From ZC4RG29 sp032907565 (GTDB lineage Bacteria > Bacteroidota > Bacteroidia > Cytophagales > Cyclobacteriaceae): a stretch of DNA of 39,520 bases. The position numbers and the translations under genes were made by a program. A model generated the notes under the pieces. It searched no databases and was not told where the DNA came from. It saw only the letters and a program-made list of their open reading frames with translations. The stretch is from NCBI GenBank assembly GCA_032907565.1, contig JAJJPK010000189.1, positions 1 through 39,520 of the forward strand, read 5' to 3'. Every line of letters begins with the position of its first letter. Position 1 is the stretch's first letter. Shown in pieces: positions 9,183 through 18,850 of this stretch.

Positions 9183-11414
9183 ATGAAGGTTTCGCTTAAA
9201 GTACTCAGCGCGTGCCTCCTGGCGGCGATAATGGCGCTAGCAGGGTTTGCCCAAAGCCAGCCGGGGAAATTTGAACAGCTTCGTCCCGACGAAATTCCGA
9301 CGCCCAACCCCTACCGCACCGGCTCCGGTGCGCCCGGACCGAAATACTGGCAACAGCGGGCCGACTACGCAATTGAAGTTGAGGTAAACGACGAAACCCA
9401 GGTGTTGACCGGAAGGGAGACTATCACCTATTACAATAACGCCCCGGAAGCGCTTAGGTATCTTTGGTTGCAACTCGACCAAAACCTCTTCGCAAAGAAC
9501 AGCATGGCGACGCGCGCGACTGCTGGTAAGGTTTACGATTCGCTTCCCGCATACTTTCTCAAGAACAGCAACATCAACGTAAGTGACTACGAGGGTGGCT
9601 TCCAGATAAAGTCGGTTGCTGACGTTGAAGGGAAGCCTTTGCCGTACACCATCAACGAGACCATGATGCGGATCGACCTTCCGACGCCGCTGCGTACCGG
9701 TGAAAAGTATTCGTTCTCGATTGCGTGGACGTATCAGGAATACGATCGTATGGTATTCACTGACGGACGCGGCGGTTACGAGTATTTTCCTGAAGATGGC
9801 AACTACGTGTACGCCTTTGCCCAGTGGTACCCCCGTATGTGTGTGTTTGATGATTACGAAGGCTGGCAAAACAAGCAGTTTTTAGGGCAGGGAGAGTTTG
9901 CACTCACGTTCGGCAACTATGAGGTGAAAATCACCGTCCCTTCGGATCATATCGTGGGGGCAACAGGTGTGTTGCAGAATCCCCGTGACGTGCTTACCCG
10001 CGAACAAACGCAGCGTCTGGATAAGGCACGGAAAACGTTCGCCAAGCCTGTGTTCATTGTAACACCTGACGAAGCACTGAAAAAGGAGAAGCAGCGTTCG
10101 AGGAGAAAAAGTACGTGGGTGTTCCGCGCGGAAAATGTTCGCGACTTTGCCTTCGCACACTCGCGAAAGTTTATTTGGGATGCCATGGCCGTTCGCACAG
10201 GCAGCAATACCCCATTGGCAATGTCGCTGTACCCGCGTGAGGGCAATCCGCTATGGCAGGAACATTCGACATTAGCGGTAAAGAATGCATTGGAATTCTA
10301 TTCATCACGGACGTTCGATTACCCCTATCCTGTAGCGTGGTCGGTGCACGCCGCCGACATTGGGATGGAGTACCCGATGATCTGCTTTAACCTGGGAAGA
10401 CCCAACCCGGATGGCAGCTATTCCCAGAGCACGCTTACGCGATTGGTCAGTGTCATCGTCCATGAAGTGGGTCATAATTTTTTCCCGATGATCGTGAATT
10501 CAGATGAGCGTCAGTGGGCGTGGATGGATGAAGGCCTGAATACGTTCCTTGAAGGTGAGACGATACGGAGCCGCTATCCCGAGCTCGATTTCCAGGAAGG
10601 GCTTCCGAAGAGCGTAACGTCATATATGCGGGGCGACCCGAACATAATGCGTCCGATCATGACATCTGCCGATAACGTACGAGATGCCGAATACGGCAAC
10701 AACGCTTACTTCAAACCGGCTGCTGCACTAACAATTCTTCGTGAGACGGTGTTGGGAGAGGAGTTGTTTGATCGGGCATTCCGCGAGTATGCCAATCGCT
10801 GGGCGTTCAAGCATCCCAAGCCCGCAGACTTTTTCCGGACCATGGAAGACGTATCCGGCGTAGACCTCGACTGGTTCTGGCGTGGATGGTTCTTTGGGAC
10901 AGATCACGTGGATTTGGAAGTCGCTGACGTGAAGTGGTACCGGGTCGATGCCGGCAAAGAAGATCTGGAATCCCGAACTCCAAAAACAGCTTCTGCTCTT
11001 GGAAATCCTGATCCCCAGGACGGATTTGGTGAGGGGCCTCAACCGTTTCGACTGCTTCGAACAGGTACACAGGGATATGGTGAATTCCGCAGCCGTATCG
11101 ACGACGACCAGGTTCTTCGCCAACTGGAGAACAAAAACCTGTACGAGGTTACGCTGCGTAACGTGGGTGGGCTCGTTACACCAGTCATCCTCGAGTGGAC
11201 GTACGCGGATGGGAGCCGGGAAACGGAAGTACTTCCTGCAGAAGTCTGGCGACTTAATCCCGAGGAGTTCACGAAGGTTTTCATAAAGGAGAAGGAAGTG
11301 CGCGCCCTCGTGATCGATCCTGAGCAGAAACTCGCTGACGTCAACGAGCGCAATAACGTCTTTCCGAAAAGACCACCTTCAAAGTTCGATCAATATAAGA
11401 GTCAGGCCCGTTAG
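9183..11414 (+). CDS. Secreted M1-family metallopeptidase (copy 2)
   Basis: A 743-aa paralogue of the preceding gene; long blocks are nearly identical (YRTGSGAPGP, RMCVFDDYEGWQNKQFL, VDLDWFW). It has a signal peptide (LSACLLAAIMALAGFAQ). Zinc ligands are His427 and His431 in HEVGH plus Glu450 in WAWMDEG, with GMEYP upstream. It differs from copy 1 in the segment after the first strand domain (an insertion around residues 110-145) and in the region right after the active-site helix, where substrate preference could differ. Its TAG stop overlaps the convergent dehydratase stop by three bases. Confidence 0.93.
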   Translation: MKVSLKVLSACLLAAIMALAGFAQSQPGKFEQLRPDEIPTPNPYRTGSGAPGPKYWQQRADYAIEVEVNDETQVLTGRETITYYNNAPEALRYLWLQLDQNLFAKNSMATRATAGKVYDSLPAYFLKNSNINVSDYEGGFQIKSVADVEGKPLPYTINETMMRIDLPTPLRTGEKYSFSIAWTYQEYDRMVFTDGRGGYEYFPEDGNYVYAFAQWYPRMCVFDDYEGWQNKQFLGQGEFALTFGNYEVKITVPSDHIVGATGVLQNPRDVLTREQTQRLDKARKTFAKPVFIVTPDEALKKEKQRSRRKSTWVFRAENVRDFAFAHSRKFIWDAMAVRTGSNTPLAMSLYPREGNPLWQEHSTLAVKNALEFYSSRTFDYPYPVAWSVHAADIGMEYPMICFNLGRPNPDGSYSQSTLTRLVSVIVHEVGHNFFPMIVNSDERQWAWMDEGLNTFLEGETIRSRYPELDFQEGLPKSVTSYMRGDPNIMRPIMTSADNVRDAEYGNNAYFKPAAALTILRETVLGEELFDRAFREYANRWAFKHPKPADFFRTMEDVSGVDLDWFWRGWFFGTDHVDLEVADVKWYRVDAGKEDLESRTPKTASALGNPDPQDGFGEGPQPFRLLRTGTQGYGEFRSRIDDDQVLRQLENKNLYEVTLRNVGGLVTPVILEWTYADGSRETEVLPAEVWRLNPEEFTKVFIKEKEVRALVIDPEQKLADVNERNNVFPKRPPSKFDQYKSQAR

Positions 11415-12376
11415 AGCTGCCCGCGAAACAACGCCATCGCTCGCTCAAGATCGACATTGCCACCTGAAATAATAATTCCTGTTCGCGCATTCGCAAAGAT
11501 TTCCTTTTGTTTCCAGAGTGCGGCAAACGGCACGGCGCCCGAGGGTTCAACAACCGTCCGCAACTCTTCCCATAACGTGCGCATAGCCCAGACAATCTCC
11601 GCGTCTGTCACCGTAATGATTCCTGACACGTGTTCGCGGATAATCGGAAACGTTTTGCTGCCCAGATTGGAAAGCAGTCCGTCTGCAATGGATTCGGCCT
11701 GCGACTGTTCGATCTTTCCAGACAAGAGCGATCGATATGCGTCATCGGCACCGTGTGGTTCAGTCCCGAACACTTTCGTGCCGGGTGAAAAGTGACGTGC
11801 AGCCAGCAGCGTGCCGCTGAGCAATCCGCCGCCTCCTACGGGGACGAGCACATAGTCGAGGTCTTGCACCTCATCAAACAGCTCTTTCGCCGCAGTCGCT
11901 TGTCCCGCAATGACATCGTAGTCGTTGTAGGGATGCACAATGTGAGCGCCCGTATCGTGCACGACCCTTGCAAGGGTTCGCTCCCTGGATTCCAGCGAAG
12001 GCTCACAATCGACTATCTTACCTTCATAAAACAAAACACCATTGCGTTTGACTTTCGGAGTAGTCGTTGGCATCACGATGTATGAATGTATGCCGGCGAG
12101 CTTCGCCGCACGCGCAACAGCCTGCGCGTGATTGCCTGACGAGTGCGTAGCCACACCGTAGCGGAGTTGGTCGACCGTGCAGGAAAGGACAGCATTGGTG
12201 GCGCCACGTACCTTAAAGGCACCAATTGGCTGCAGGTTTTCGCATTTAAAGAAAAGTGAGCCTCCTACTGACTTGTCCAGGATCGTACTGGTGAGCACGG
12301 GGGTACGAAGCACAGAGGATTCTATGCGCTTGGCGGCACTCAAAATCGCTTCGGCGTCGGGTGTCTTTTTTTCCAT
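11411..12376 (-). CDS. PLP-dependent threonine/serine dehydratase-like enzyme
   Basis: A fold-type II PLP enzyme of 321 aa from the ATG at 12376 (a GTG one codon upstream is less likely). Lys55 in GAFKVRGA is the Schiff-base lysine. SSGNHAQ (near 80-85) binds the cofactor phosphate side and VGGGGLLSG is the Gly-rich phosphate loop; SGGN lies near the C-terminus. There is no ACT regulatory domain, so this is like the catabolic threonine dehydratase/serine racemase subgroup rather than full-length IlvA. Exact substrate (threonine, serine or racemisation) cannot be told from sequence. It is convergent with the M1 peptidase gene. Confidence 0.88.
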   Translation of the reverse strand: MEKKTPDAEAILSAAKRIESSVLRTPVLTSTILDKSVGGSLFFKCENLQPIGAFKVRGATNAVLSCTVDQLRYGVATHSSGNHAQAVARAAKLAGIHSYIVMPTTTPKVKRNGVLFYEGKIVDCEPSLESRERTLARVVHDTGAHIVHPYNDYDVIAGQATAAKELFDEVQDLDYVLVPVGGGGLLSGTLLAARHFSPGTKVFGTEPHGADDAYRSLLSGKIEQSQAESIADGLLSNLGSKTFPIIREHVSGIITVTDAEIVWAMRTLWEELRTVVEPSGAVPFAALWKQKEIFANARTGIIISGGNVDLERAMALFRGQL

Positions 12377-12475
12377 CACACTAAATACCTTACATCAACA
12401 GGGATGGGGAGGATTTTCACCAAAAGGGACGGTTAGGGGTGTATACCTTTAGATTTCTCTCCAACCCCCGAAACT

Positions 12476-13003
12476 ATGGAAAATCAATCAAGCTCCCAAC
12501 CCCATGTCGCGGCTTCCCTTTTGGATGACGGTAAGCTCTACCAATACCGTGAAAGGCTCCGCCTGGAGCAAAACATGCCCCTCGCGCTTCTCGGAGGCGT
12601 CGGGGCTGCAGTGATAGGTGCCGTGCTTTGGGCTATCATCACTGTAGCAACTAACGTACAAATCGGATACATGGCTGTCGCCCTGGGATTTCTTGTAGGT
12701 TATACCGTAAGGTTCGCAGGCAAGGGACTCGACCAGGCGTTCGGAATTCTCGGTGCTGTGCTGGCACTCGCTGGATGTCTGCTGGGTAACCTGCTCACAC
12801 TCGTAGGCTTCATTGCGAATGACGAAGGCCTTGGTTACATGCAAGTCCTTTTAGGTATCGACTACTCCGTCGTTCCCAGTGTGATGATGGCGACGTTCAG
12901 CCCTATCGACCTTCTCTTCTACGGCCTCGCCACCTACGAAGGTTACCGCTTTTCGTTTCGGCAAATTTCTGAAGCGGAGATATTGGCGAACGCCGCGAAG
13001 TAG
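12476..13003 (+). CDS. Small membrane protein of unknown function
   Basis: 175 aa, starting at an ATG that follows a short AT-containing leader. A hydrophilic N-terminus (about 34 residues, with a charged YRERLRLEQN segment) precedes roughly four hydrophobic helices: about residues 36-57, 63-82, 88-113 and 140-157. The C-terminus is short and polar. I do not recognise a family. It stands alone between the divergent dehydratase and the convergent polA, only 8 nt from the polA stop. Confidence 0.75.
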   Translation: MENQSSSQPHVAASLLDDGKLYQYRERLRLEQNMPLALLGGVGAAVIGAVLWAIITVATNVQIGYMAVALGFLVGYTVRFAGKGLDQAFGILGAVLALAGCLLGNLLTLVGFIANDEGLGYMQVLLGIDYSVVPSVMMATFSPIDLLFYGLATYEGYRFSFRQISEAEILANAAK

Positions 13004-13011
13004 TGCGCGGG

Positions 13012-15734
13012 TCAATGCGCTTCTAACCAGTTCCGTCCAATTCCGGCTTCTACCTCCATCGGGACTTCCAGTGAGACGGCGTTCTTCATCAGGTGAACGA
13101 CGCGTTCTTTCATGAGATCGACCTCGTCTTTGTAAACGTCGAAGACGAGCTCGTCGTGGACCTGCATGATCATGCGCGAGCGTAGCTTTTCTTTTTCCAT
13201 CCACGATTGGATGTTGATCATTGCAATCTTGATGATATCGGCCGCGCTTCCCTGGATGGGTGCATTGATCGCATTCCGTTCCGCGAATCCGCGCGTTGTA
13301 ATATTCCTTGAGTTGATGTCGCGCAAATAGCGTCTGCGCCCCAGGATTGTTTCGACGTAATGAAGTTCACGTGCTTTATTGATCGTGTCGTCCATGTACC
13401 TCTTGATGGCAGGGAATTCGGCGAAATAGGCCTGAATGATTTCGGAGGCCTCTGCGCGCGAGATGCCGAGGTTCTGTGCCAATCCGAAAGCCGTGCTGCC
13501 GTACAAGATACCGAAGTTCACTTCCTTTGCCTTGCGCCTCATGTTGGGATCGACCTTGTCGACAGGAACCTTGAAGACGCGGGCGGCTGTAGTCGTATGG
13601 ATGTCGCGTCCGGTTCGAAACGCTTCAATCATCGTGGCATCGCGCGCAAAGGATGCGGCGATGCGCGCAATTCGATCTGCGAATAATCGGCGGACATGAA
13701 GAGATAGTCTTCGCCACGTGCGACGAACGCTTTGCGGATGGCGCGACCCTTCTCTGTCCGTATCGGGATGTTTTGCAGGTTGGGATTGTTCGAGCTCAAT
13801 CGACCGGTTACTGCCCATGCCTGGCGGTAGTCGGTGTGAATCCGCCCGTCGCGACGGCTTATCATCCGGGGCAGGGCATCGACATACGTTGAGCGGAGTT
13901 TCTCGTACTCTCGGTAGTCAAGGATCTTCTTTGCGATTTCATGTTGGTTCGCGAGGCTAAGCAGAACATCTTCGCCGGTCGCATATTGACCTGTCTTGGT
14001 CTTCTTCGGCTTTTCGAGCAATTTCATTTTATCGAAAAGGATTTCCCCAAGTTGCTTCGGCGATCCTATGTTGAACTGCTCGCCTGCCAGCGCATAAATT
14101 TCTGCCTGTACGCGCTCGCTTTCCAGGCGAAGCTCTTCCGACATCGCTCGCAGCGTGGGCACATCCACAGTCACACCTTCGTATTCCATAGAGGCGAGCA
14201 CGCGTGCCAGCGGCATCTCTACTTCCTCCATGAGTTTCGTATGCCCGCGTTGTTCTAGTTCAGTTTCGAGTTTTGCCTTAAGCTGCAGTGCCTGGTCAAC
14301 GCGTTCACATGCGGCATCGCCGGGCGACTTCTGTCCCGCTTCTGAGAGGGTGTAGCCCAGGTATTGATTGCAGAGTATCCCCAGGTCGTGCGATGCCTCA
14401 GGCTCGATCAGGTAATGTGCGAGCATCGTGTCGAACATTTTCCCATGCATGTCGCTGTTGGCAATTTTTAGCGACAGAATGGAGGCTTTGAGGTTGTGAC
14501 CGGTGCGGATCAGTGTGTCGTGATTCAGCACGGTGTTGAATTCCTGCAGAAGCGCTTCCTGTGGATATTCAGGTGTTACCGCGACGTAAAATGCTTCGCC
14601 GGGCGCCGTGGCAACGGCAATACCCGTGACCCGCATCTCATCGTCTTTACCTTCAGTAACCACTTCAATTCCCGCGGCTGGTAGTTTGAGCAGTCGGTCG
14701 ATTAGGTCGGACCGCTCCCGCGGATCTGTGACGACCTTGTAGTCCACTGCGGCGGCGTCGAAGCTTCGCGTTTCAGCTACTTCCTCTGGTTCCGGTTCCG
14801 GCGGGCCGAACATCGACAGTTGCTTCGCGCGTACCGGCTTTGGAGCTGCCGCAACGCCTTCATTGAATACACGGGAATAGAACATCTTGAACTCGAGGTC
14901 GTCGAAGATCGGCTTCAGCACCTCTGCATTGGGCCCGCGATAGGCCAGCGATTCCAGGTCTATTTCAATGGGAACGTCGGTGATAATAGTTGCGAGTCTC
15001 TTTGAGAGCACGGCCTGACTCCCGTAGGTTTCGATCAGCTCCTTCTGCTTTCCCTTCAGTTCTGAGGCATGTGCGATGATGCCTTCAACCGTGCCGTATT
15101 TCTTGAGCAATGCAGAGGCGGTTTTCGGACCGATACCCGGGATGCCGGGGATGTTGTCGCTGGAGTCGCCCTGCAGTCCGAGCATATCTGTCACTTGTGA
15201 GACGCGGTCGATGCCCCATTTTTCACAGACTTCCGCCGGACCCATAATGTCAACGATGTTTCCCATGTACGAGGGCTTATACAAGAGAATGTTGTCGGTT
15301 ACCAGCTGTCCGAAATCCTTATCAGGAGTCATCATATAAACACGGAATCCCTCCTGCTCGGCACGCTGGGCCAGGGTGCCGATGATGTCGTCGGCCTCAA
15401 AGCCGTCCATCTCCAGGATCGGGATGTTGAAGCCTTTGATGATCTCCTTGACCATTGGTGTTCCATACCGAACATCTTCCGGGGCCTCCTGTCGCGTGGC
15501 TTTGTATTCTTCATAGAGTTGATCGCGAAAGGTCGGTGCCGGTGTATCGAAAGCAACAGCAATGTGTGTAGGCTTTTGCTTCTGAAGGACTTCGAGGAGG
15601 GTATTAGTGAATCCGAATGGCACGGACGTGTTATGGCCTTTTGAGTTTATGCGCGGACTCTTGGTGAAGGCAAAATGCGCGCGATAGATGAGTGCGTATG
15701 CGTCAAGTAGAAACAGCGTCTTTTGTGATTCCAT
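13012..15734 (-). pseudogene. polA: DNA polymerase I, frameshifted in motif A
   Basis: Two overlapping minus-strand frames together encode one PolA of about 906 aa. The 5'-nuclease domain (FLLDAYALIYRAHFAF, EADDIIGTLA, GDSSDNIPGIPGIGPKTA) and the thumb are in the first frame. The palm and fingers (RRKAKEVNFGILYG, and QVHDELVF as motif C) are in the second. The break lies at 13663-13668, where the strand reads GCGCGC after DYSQIEL; removing one GC restores DYSQIELRIAASFA, the motif A sequence. The 3'-5' exonuclease motifs look degenerate (see findings). As written the gene would give a 701-aa product without a polymerase site. A sequencing or assembly error in an alternating GC run is the simplest explanation. 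Confidence 0.93.
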
Positions 15735-15793
15735 GGCCGCAACTTAGTAATACGTCGCGGGAAGCCAAAAAGGCGAATGACTGGTGGGGCAGG

Positions 15794-15825
15794 AAAAAAG
15801 GGGTGGGCCTTAAGGCCACACCCCC
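15794..15825 (-). terminator. Rho-independent terminator of the lipoprotein gene
   Basis: Read on the minus strand, a GC-rich hairpin (GGGGTGTGGCC / GGCCCACCCC around a TTAA loop, one bulged base) is followed at once by TTTTTT. It lies 15 nt past the stop of the lipoprotein gene at 15840 and separates it from polA. Confidence 0.8.
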
Positions 15826-15839
15826 GGGGTCTGGATGGT

Positions 15840-16301
15840 TCAGTTGGTTTGTTTGGCGGCGACGCAGGAATGCTCCAGGATAGATCCATCGTCGACTTCA
15901 ATGGTGTAGTCGAATTCCAGTGTATCGCCCACGAAGGAACCACTACCAGAGATGGTAATACTCATCGTTTTTTCGGAAAACGTCTGTGCGGGAATACCGA
16001 ACTTGTCGCCCGATATCATGGCCTTGATGGGCACGTACATGATGTCTCCGAAGTTGCTAATCTCCACGTAGGGACCACCTTCTGATGACTTCTTGATGGT
16101 GATCGTGTAATACTCGACCTCACCCCATTCCGCGGTGTCTTCAACGGAATAGGTGCCGACAGCTTTTTCGACACCGGCGGCAAATTGGTCTTCATCATCG
16201 TTACACGCTGCCAGGAAAATGGAGGCAGCAAGAACAAGCACGGTGAATCCGTTGGGCAAAAGGTTCACTCTGATCCAGGTTGTTAGAAGGGACATTGTCA
16301 T
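15840..16301 (-). CDS. Small lipoprotein of unknown function
   Basis: From the ATG at 16301 (a second ATG lies at 16295) the protein has a basic-hydrophobic leader ending in the lipobox LAAC followed by NDDEDQ, so it is lipidated; the aspartates after Cys fit surface or outer-membrane placement. The mature part is about 120 aa of beta-strand-like sequence (VGTYSVEDTAEWGEVEYYTITIKK, interrupted by polar turns), suggesting a small beta-sandwich or barrel. No family recognised. A strong terminator follows directly, so it is monocistronic. Confidence 0.75.
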   Translation of the reverse strand: MTMSLLTTWIRVNLLPNGFTVLVLAASIFLAACNDDEDQFAAGVEKAVGTYSVEDTAEWGEVEYYTITIKKSSEGGPYVEISNFGDIMYVPIKAMISGDKFGIPAQTFSEKTMSITISGSGSFVGDTLEFDYTIEVDDGSILEHSCVAAKQTN

Positions 16302-16494
16302 AGTTAGATTGATAAAAATTTTCTTGTCTCGGCCGACGTCGCGTCTCGCGGCGCCGAACACGGTGCATTGTTACGGACGTCGCCCGGCAGGGGTTTTTAG
16401 CCGATTCATGGGTTGCCTAAAAAATCCGCAGCTTTGAAGGCTGGTGTTACAGGAGTGTTAAGGATTGTTACAGGGCTTTCAGATAAGGCCCGAC

Positions 16495-16580
16495 GGCTGG
16501 TGGGTAGGAGGTGATGGGTGGGGAGTAAGAAGTAAATAGTAAGCGGTAAGAAGTAGGGGTGAGAAGAAGGGGTAATCGGT
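16495..16580. repeat. Purine-rich low-complexity stretch
   Basis: The plus strand is strongly G/A-biased, with short iterated GTAAGAAGTA units (16525-16534 and 16546-16555) in the gap upstream of the amidase gene. No gene is seen in 16302-16622. Confidence 0.5.
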
Positions 16581-16622
16581 ATTATTTATCTATATTTTTA
16601 TTGTAGGTTTTCTTTTGATCTT

Positions 16623-18263
16623 ATGCATAGAATCATCTTCGCCGTCACCTTGGTCTTGTTATTCGCCGGGAATGTTGCCGCTCAGGATGTTCGTTATCCC
16701 ACGGCGCCCATGGAGCCTTACTATGACCTCAAGTTTACCGATACCGAGCGCGATTCCATGCAATCACAGCTTGACGAGATGCGTCAGGAAATACGTGCTA
16801 TTCACAGTTACAGCCTCGATAACAGCGTAAGTCCTTCACTCAGCTTTAATCCCTATCCCCCTGGCTTCGTCGCCGACAGCATTCAGGAGCAAATCGTATG
16901 GGATCTGCCGACGGGAGTCTCCGTACCGAAAGACAGGAACGCGTTGGCGTTCATGCCGGTCTACCAACTGGCGGAACTCATACGCACCCGGAAGGTCACT
17001 TCCACGGAGTTGACGGAACTCTATCTGGACAGGCTGGAAAAGTATGGCGACACGCTGAAGTGCATTGTTACGGTCTTGCGGCCACAGGCACTGGAGCGAG
17101 CGCGCCAGGCCGACGCGGAGATCGGGGCCGGTAAATATCGCGGACCGCTGCACGGAATCCCCTATGGGATCAAGGATTTGCTGGCTGTCAAGGGAACGAG
17201 AACGACCTGGGGAGCCATGCCCTATATGCAACAGCACATCGACGAAACGGCCACAGTAGTGGAAAAGCTCGACCGGGCAGGTGCGGTCCTCGTTGCCAAG
17301 CTTTCGATGGGCTCACTGGCCATGGGCGACGTGTGGTTTGGAGGTAAGACCCGCAACCCCTGGAACCTGGAACAAGGATCGAGCGGGTCGTCCGCCGGCT
17401 CGGCAGCGGCCACAGCTGCCGGACTGGTAGCGTTCTCGATCGGAACGGAGACTTGGGGATCGATTGTGTCGCCATCCACGAGGTGCGGCACTACGGGGCT
17501 TCGACCCACCTATGGCCTGGTAAGTCGTCATGGGGCGATGGCGCTGAGCTGGAGTATGGACAAGATCGGACCGATATGCAGGTCAGCGCTGGACTGCGCC
17601 CTGGTATTCGACGCCATACGCGGTCCTGACGGGAAAGATGGCACAGTAGCCTGGGCTCCGTTTAATTACAATGCCCGAAAGCCGGTGAGGGAGCTGAAGG
17701 TCGGGTATATCAAAAGTTATTTTGATGCAGATACGGTAAACCGCCAAAAGAATGAAGCGATTCTGGAGGTTGTCCGGAAACTCGGTATCGAACCGGTTGA
17801 AGTAAAGCTGCCCGAAAAGATACCGGTCTCAGCCCTGAGCATAATCCTTGTCGCCGAAGCCGCGGCCGCTTTTGATGAACTGACGCGCTCGGATCGCGAC
17901 AGCCTCCTGGTACGCCAGGATAAAAATGCGTGGCCAAACTATTTCCGTTCGGCCCGTTTTATTCCTGCTGTAGAATACATCAACGCCTTGCGCATACGCG
18001 ATATCCTTATTCGTCAATATCATGAGGCTACGAAGGAGTTTGATGTTATCATTACACCTTCCTTTGGCGGAAATCAGTTGCTCATGACCAATCTGACCGG
18101 GCACCCTTGCCTGGTGCTTCCCCATGGCTTTAACGAGAAGGGGAGTCCGGTCAGCATCAGCCTGCTGGGGAAGCTGCAGGGCGAAGCTGCCCTGATAACC
18201 CTGGGACGAGCCCTCCAGGAGGCAACACCCTGGGAGGATCAACACCCGCCGTTATTCAAGTAA
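16623..18263 (+). CDS. Secreted amidase-signature enzyme
   Basis: 546 aa with a signal peptide (MHRIIFAVTLVLLFAGNVAAQ). The amidase-signature Ser-cisSer-Lys triad is intact: Lys184 in PYGIKDL, Ser256 in SSGSSAG and the nucleophile Ser280 in ETWGSIVSPS, 24 residues apart as in the family. The CGTTGLRPTYG and MDKIGPICRS segments that follow are also typical. The enzyme hydrolyses an amide bond; the substrate is not predictable. Export suggests scavenging of environmental amides or peptides. It is not part of a gatCAB set. The 120 residues before the domain are an extra exported N-terminal region. Confidence 0.92.
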   Translation: MHRIIFAVTLVLLFAGNVAAQDVRYPTAPMEPYYDLKFTDTERDSMQSQLDEMRQEIRAIHSYSLDNSVSPSLSFNPYPPGFVADSIQEQIVWDLPTGVSVPKDRNALAFMPVYQLAELIRTRKVTSTELTELYLDRLEKYGDTLKCIVTVLRPQALERARQADAEIGAGKYRGPLHGIPYGIKDLLAVKGTRTTWGAMPYMQQHIDETATVVEKLDRAGAVLVAKLSMGSLAMGDVWFGGKTRNPWNLEQGSSGSSAGSAAATAAGLVAFSIGTETWGSIVSPSTRCGTTGLRPTYGLVSRHGAMALSWSMDKIGPICRSALDCALVFDAIRGPDGKDGTVAWAPFNYNARKPVRELKVGYIKSYFDADTVNRQKNEAILEVVRKLGIEPVEVKLPEKIPVSALSIILVAEAAAAFDELTRSDRDSLLVRQDKNAWPNYFRSARFIPAVEYINALRIRDILIRQYHEATKEFDVIITPSFGGNQLLMTNLTGHPCLVLPHGFNEKGSPVSISLLGKLQGEAALITLGRALQEATPWEDQHPPLFK

Positions 18264-18348
18264 TTTCAGGTTTCGGGTTAATTTGCTGGCTTGGTAATTG
18301 TAACAAACTCAGGATTGCACGGTCTTGATCAATACGTACATGCATCTC

Positions 18349-18840
18349 ATGAGCAAACGCTTTTTCAAGGATAGGACCAGCTCCCTGTTTTCCGGGATCG
18401 CACTGACGCTTTTTAGTGTCATGATCATCCTCAGTGGCACTTCCTGTGGCCCCAAGGAGGACATTCAGTTCAGACACATTCGTGATGTGGTCGTCGACGG
18501 GAGTGGAAAGCCCAAGCTGAAAGCGAAGGCAGTGTTTTACAATCCCAATGAATTGCGGATGAAACTTCGCGGTCTCACGGTGGATATATTCGTCGATGGC
18601 AAAAAGGCCGCGGAGATCGACCAGGATCTGAAAACGGAAATTCCGGCACGGTCCGAATTTACGGTTCCCCTCGAGGTGACTTTGGCAACAGAGGATCTCA
18701 ATATTCTGGATACGGTATTGGGCATGCTGGGAGGTCGCAAAATGGAGGTTCACTACAAAGGAGCGTTGAAACTCAATTACCGGGGCATGCCACTTCGTGT
18801 GCCGGTAAACTATAAAGACGAAGTCAGGATAAGGCTGTAA
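18349..18840 (+). CDS. LEA type 2-like lipoprotein
   Basis: From the ATG at 18349 the protein is 163 aa: MSKRFF, a hydrophobic core and Cys33 in GTSC, a weak lipobox. The mature part resembles the LEA14/WHy fold: KAKAVFYNPNELRMKLRGLTVDIFVDGKKA, where the NPN element and alternating strands are characteristic, then a PARSEFTVPLEVTL segment. LEA2 proteins are stress-associated in plants; in bacteria the function is mostly unknown. An in-frame TTG at 18325 and an ATG at 18340 are alternative starts. It follows the amidase on the same strand by 85 nt. Confidence 0.78.
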   Translation: MSKRFFKDRTSSLFSGIALTLFSVMIILSGTSCGPKEDIQFRHIRDVVVDGSGKPKLKAKAVFYNPNELRMKLRGLTVDIFVDGKKAAEIDQDLKTEIPARSEFTVPLEVTLATEDLNILDTVLGMLGGRKMEVHYKGALKLNYRGMPLRVPVNYKDEVRIRL

Positions 18841-18850
18841 GTGCGGATGG

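Noticed and set aside
13663..13668. Programmed frameshift in polA
   Set aside because: No slippery heptamer or stimulatory structure known for polA; a plain GC dinucleotide gain explains it.
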